Shown: positions 5,911 to 6,733 of the stretch, piece after piece
Position numbering within the stretch: the stretch's first letter is position 1
Layout of the letters: each line of letters starts with the position of its first letter
Origin: Spirochaetales bacterium
GTDB lineage: Bacteria > Spirochaetota > Spirochaetia > ARS1246
Reading direction: 5' to 3'
Assembly (NCBI GenBank): GCA_018644745.1
Contig: JABGPX010000780.1
Location: 1-6,733 of the forward strand
Length of the DNA stretch: 6,733 bases
Notes under the pieces: generated by a model
The model's database searches: none
What the model saw: only the letters and a program-made list of their open reading frames with translations
Told to the model about the DNA's origin: nothing
Program-made: the position numbers and the translations under genes

Positions 5911-6733
5911 ATGAAAGTGAAAGAGATATTTGAATCAATGGAATATGGACCTTCTCCCGAAACCAGCACATCCGCCGAAGAGTGGCTGGACGCGCACAAA
6001 AGCAAGTTCGGCCTCTATATAAATGGTAAATGGCAGAAACCCGCTGCAGATAAATACATTCCGTCGATAAATCCGGCGACCCGAAAAACCCTAACCCGTA
6101 TCGCATCGGCAGATGCAAAAGATGTGGACAAAGCGGTTAACGCAGCGGCGGCAGCACAGCCAAAATGGGCGGCCCTCGGCGGGCACAGGCGCGCGCGGTA
6201 TATGTATGCTCTTGCCAGGCAGATACAGAAGCACTCGAGGCTTCTTGCGGTTCTAGAAACCATGGACAACGGCAAGCCTATCCGCGAAAGCAGAGACATC
6301 GACATACCACTCGTCGCCCGGCACTTCTATCATCATGCCGGATGGGCCCAAACCATGGCTAAAGATATGCCGGACTACGAGGCCCTCGGCGTTGTGGGAG
6401 CCATCGTTCCCTGGAACTTCCCTCTTCTGATCTTCGCATGGAAGGTCGCCCCTGCTCTCGCGATGGGAAACACGGTTGTCATTAAACCGGCCCAGCTCAC
6501 CTCGCTCACGGCGCTGCTCTTCGCAGAGATTTGCGATACCGTCGGTCTGCCGCCGGGAGTATTCAACCTTACAACCGGCACCGGGAGTGTCGCCGGAACA
6601 GCTTTGGCGGAACATCCGAAGGTAAATAAAATCACATTTACCGGATCTACCGAAGTCGGCAGGATCCTCCGCCGCACCATCGCCGGCAGCGGAAAAAAAC
6701 TCACCCTCGAGCTCGGCGGGAAATCTCCATTTA
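5911..6733 (+). CDS. Aldehyde dehydrogenase with ALDH16-like N-terminus (N-terminal 274 residues; gene runs off the window end)
   Basis: This NAD(P)-dependent aldehyde dehydrogenase is the likely partner that oxidises the acetaldehyde made by DeoC (role inferred from adjacency). Visible family features are VPWNFP with catalytic Asn169, VVIKPA with the cofactor-binding Lys192, the Rossmann loop FTGSTEVGR (243-251), and LELGGKSP with the general base Glu267. The catalytic cysteine (near residue 300 in the family) is beyond the window. The first about 45 residues, with EIFESMEYGPSPE then EWLDAHKSKFGLYINGKW, resemble the start of animal ALDH16A1 and its bacterial relatives rather than ordinary acetaldehyde dehydrogenases (from memory). 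Unlike the vertebrate form, the catalytic Asn is kept. The ATG at 5911 has GAGGA (5901-5905) overlapping the deoC stop, with a 5-base spacer, so translation coupling is likely. Whether it is a single-domain or ALDH16-like double-domain protein cannot be seen here. Confidence 0.95.
   Translation, partial: MKVKEIFESMEYGPSPETSTSAEEWLDAHKSKFGLYINGKWQKPAADKYIPSINPATRKTLTRIASADAKDVDKAVNAAAAAQPKWAALGGHRRARYMYALARQIQKHSRLLAVLETMDNGKPIRESRDIDIPLVARHFYHHAGWAQTMAKDMPDYEALGVVGAIVPWNFPLLIFAWKVAPALAMGNTVVIKPAQLTSLTALLFAEICDTVGLPPGVFNLTTGTGSVAGTALAEHPKVNKITFTGSTEVGRILRRTIAGSGKKLTLELGGKSPF

Noticed and set aside
6253..6704. Minus-strand open frames of 120 and 109 codons within the aldehyde dehydrogenase region
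   Set aside because: The plus strand encodes conserved ALDH motifs throughout; these are shadow frames in GC-rich coding sequence.
1..6733. A bacterial microcompartment locus built around the radical enzyme and aldehyde dehydrogenase
   Set aside because: No shell-protein gene is present, neither enzyme shows a clear encapsulation peptide in the visible sequence, and the two genes lie in opposite transcription units.

Overview
The window looks like ordinary bacterial chromosome of moderate GC content with dense, operon-style packing. It holds seven protein-coding genes, two of them cut by the window edges. No RNA gene, insertion sequence, CRISPR array or phage gene is visible. The gene set suggests an anaerobic or facultative heterotroph: an oxygen-sensitive glycyl radical enzyme, an alpha-L-fucosidase, deoxyribose-phosphate aldolase plus an aldehyde dehydrogenase, and histidine genes. 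The DUF6062-type protein and the unusual HisIE would fit a spirochaete or a related anaerobic lineage, but this placement is a weak inference.

Left arm, minus strand, read from about 4016 down to 1. hisA comes first, then a HisIE-type gene, then a gene for a glycyl radical enzyme of the pyruvate formate-lyase superfamily. These three are tightly coupled: hisA and hisIE share a TAGTG stop/start junction, and the glycyl radical gene starts 10 bases after hisIE ends. After a 52-base gap comes a GH29 alpha-L-fucosidase whose C-terminal part, including the expected nucleophile, lies outside the window. The HisI half of HisIE is recognisable but lacks every zinc and substrate motif. The protein has no cysteine at all, so only its HisE (phosphoribosyl-ATP pyrophosphatase) half should be active.

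Right arm, plus strand, from 4101 to the end. It begins with a DUF6062-like protein carrying two copies of a CxxC...FCxxH metal-site pattern. A 131-base gap follows that reads like a small broken gene. Then come deoC (the class I aldolase type resembling animal DERA) and the first 274 residues of an aldehyde dehydrogenase whose N-terminus resembles ALDH16. DeoC cleaves 2-deoxyribose 5-phosphate to glyceraldehyde 3-phosphate and acetaldehyde, and the adjacent dehydrogenase is a natural candidate for oxidising the acetaldehyde.

The two arms diverge from an 84-base intergenic region (4017-4100). It contains a good -10 element so close to hisA that hisA may be translated from a nearly leaderless mRNA, plus a perfect 10-base palindrome and a second short inverted repeat that could be operator sites. 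I did not find a clearly new multi-gene system. The best leads are the decayed HisI domain, the glycyl radical enzyme without an adjacent activase inside a histidine transcription unit, the ALDH16-like/DeoC pair, the duplicated metal site in the DUF6062 protein, and the possible small gene between the DUF6062 gene and deoC.
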